The notes under the pieces: model-generated | What the model was told of the DNA's origin: nothing | Seen by the model: only the letters and a program-made list of their open reading frames with translations | Database searches by the model: none | Made by a program: the position numbers and the translations under genes | Source of the DNA: Rhizophagus prolifer | Taxonomy: Eukaryota; Glomeromycota; Glomeromycetes; Glomerales; Glomeraceae | Length of the DNA: 21,492 nt | Assembly: GCA_019425655.1 (NCBI GenBank) | Contig: NQWY01003377.1 | Coordinates: forward strand, 1 to 21,492 | Direction: 5' to 3' | Part shown: piece by piece, positions 21,193 through 21,492 of the stretch | Layout: the number at the start of each line of letters is the position of its first letter | Numbering within the stretch: position 1 is the first letter of the stretch

Positions 21193-21492
21193 CCGTCACT
21201 AGTAACAAACTTCCGTATTAATCTTTCCTTTCGCAATGCTTCTATAAACTATCAGCTATTCTTTATACAAATTATTTTATTTCTATTAATATAAAAGTTG
21301 GATGATTTTGAATACCATTCGAATGGCTTATCATAATCTTGTCTCCATAATAATAACAATGACCTATATAATATTTTATAATTTTATCCAAGTTGTAAGT
21401 TGTAACTGCTCATCTCTCACTTTTAATTTCGCTTGAATTATTTAATATATTTAGGATGCAAAGTTGACTTTTAATTTAGTTTCTTTAAAGTC
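21193..21492. other. AT-rich 3' flank of the PARG-like gene
   Basis: The last 300 bp hold no ORF of note, no RNA gene and no repeat that I can see. The PARG-like 3' UTR should lie here. Confidence 0.55.

Noticed and set aside
1-21492. tRNA, rRNA, LTR or other virus-derived elements
   Set aside because: I saw no cloverleaf with an intact B box, no rRNA-like segment, and no polymerase, integrase, capsid or terminal-repeat pattern.

Overview
The window looks like AT-rich nuclear DNA of an early-diverging fungus, most likely an arbuscular mycorrhizal fungus (Glomeromycotina). The grounds are many short GT-AG introns (about 40-155 nt, one of 285 nt), fungal-type orthologues, very AT-rich codon use, and a small four-pass membrane protein of a type I associate with Rhizophagus-like genomes. 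The organism call is inference from style and gene content, not from a marker gene.

Layout: (1) 1-880 is a tandem repeat array of 26-bp palindromic units arranged in a 337-bp higher-order repeat, followed by a gene-poor stretch with a 15-bp inverted repeat. (2) 1616-7405, minus strand: an NCoR/SMRT/Snt1-type corepressor with the deacetylase-activating domain (DAD) plus SANT1, then SANT2, then a Gln/His-rich tail. (3) 7712-12510, plus strand: an 18-exon CLU (clustered mitochondria) gene that I could splice completely with all phases closing, 1147 aa. (4) 12853-18349, minus strand: nucleoporin Nup188, about 1800 aa. (5) 18849-19697, minus strand: a four-pass MARVEL-like membrane protein with a PPxY tail. 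(6) 19825-21192, plus strand: an intronless poly(ADP-ribose) glycohydrolase (PARG)-like protein whose signature loop is altered.

The genes are unrelated housekeeping genes, as expected of a eukaryotic chromosome. The corepressor and CLU genes are divergent with 306 bp between their ATGs. CLU and Nup188 converge with 342 bp between their stops. The MARVEL-like and PARG genes are divergent with only 127 bp between ATGs. There is no operon, defence island, CRISPR array, RNA gene or virus-derived element that I can support.

The points most worth a second look are: the PARG-like protein with a shortened, non-canonical catalytic loop; a set of 40-42 nt micro-introns needed to read three genes; three places where the minus-strand genes change frame by one base without a convincing intron; and the exact 337-bp higher-order repeat. 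I do not see a clearly new biological system here.
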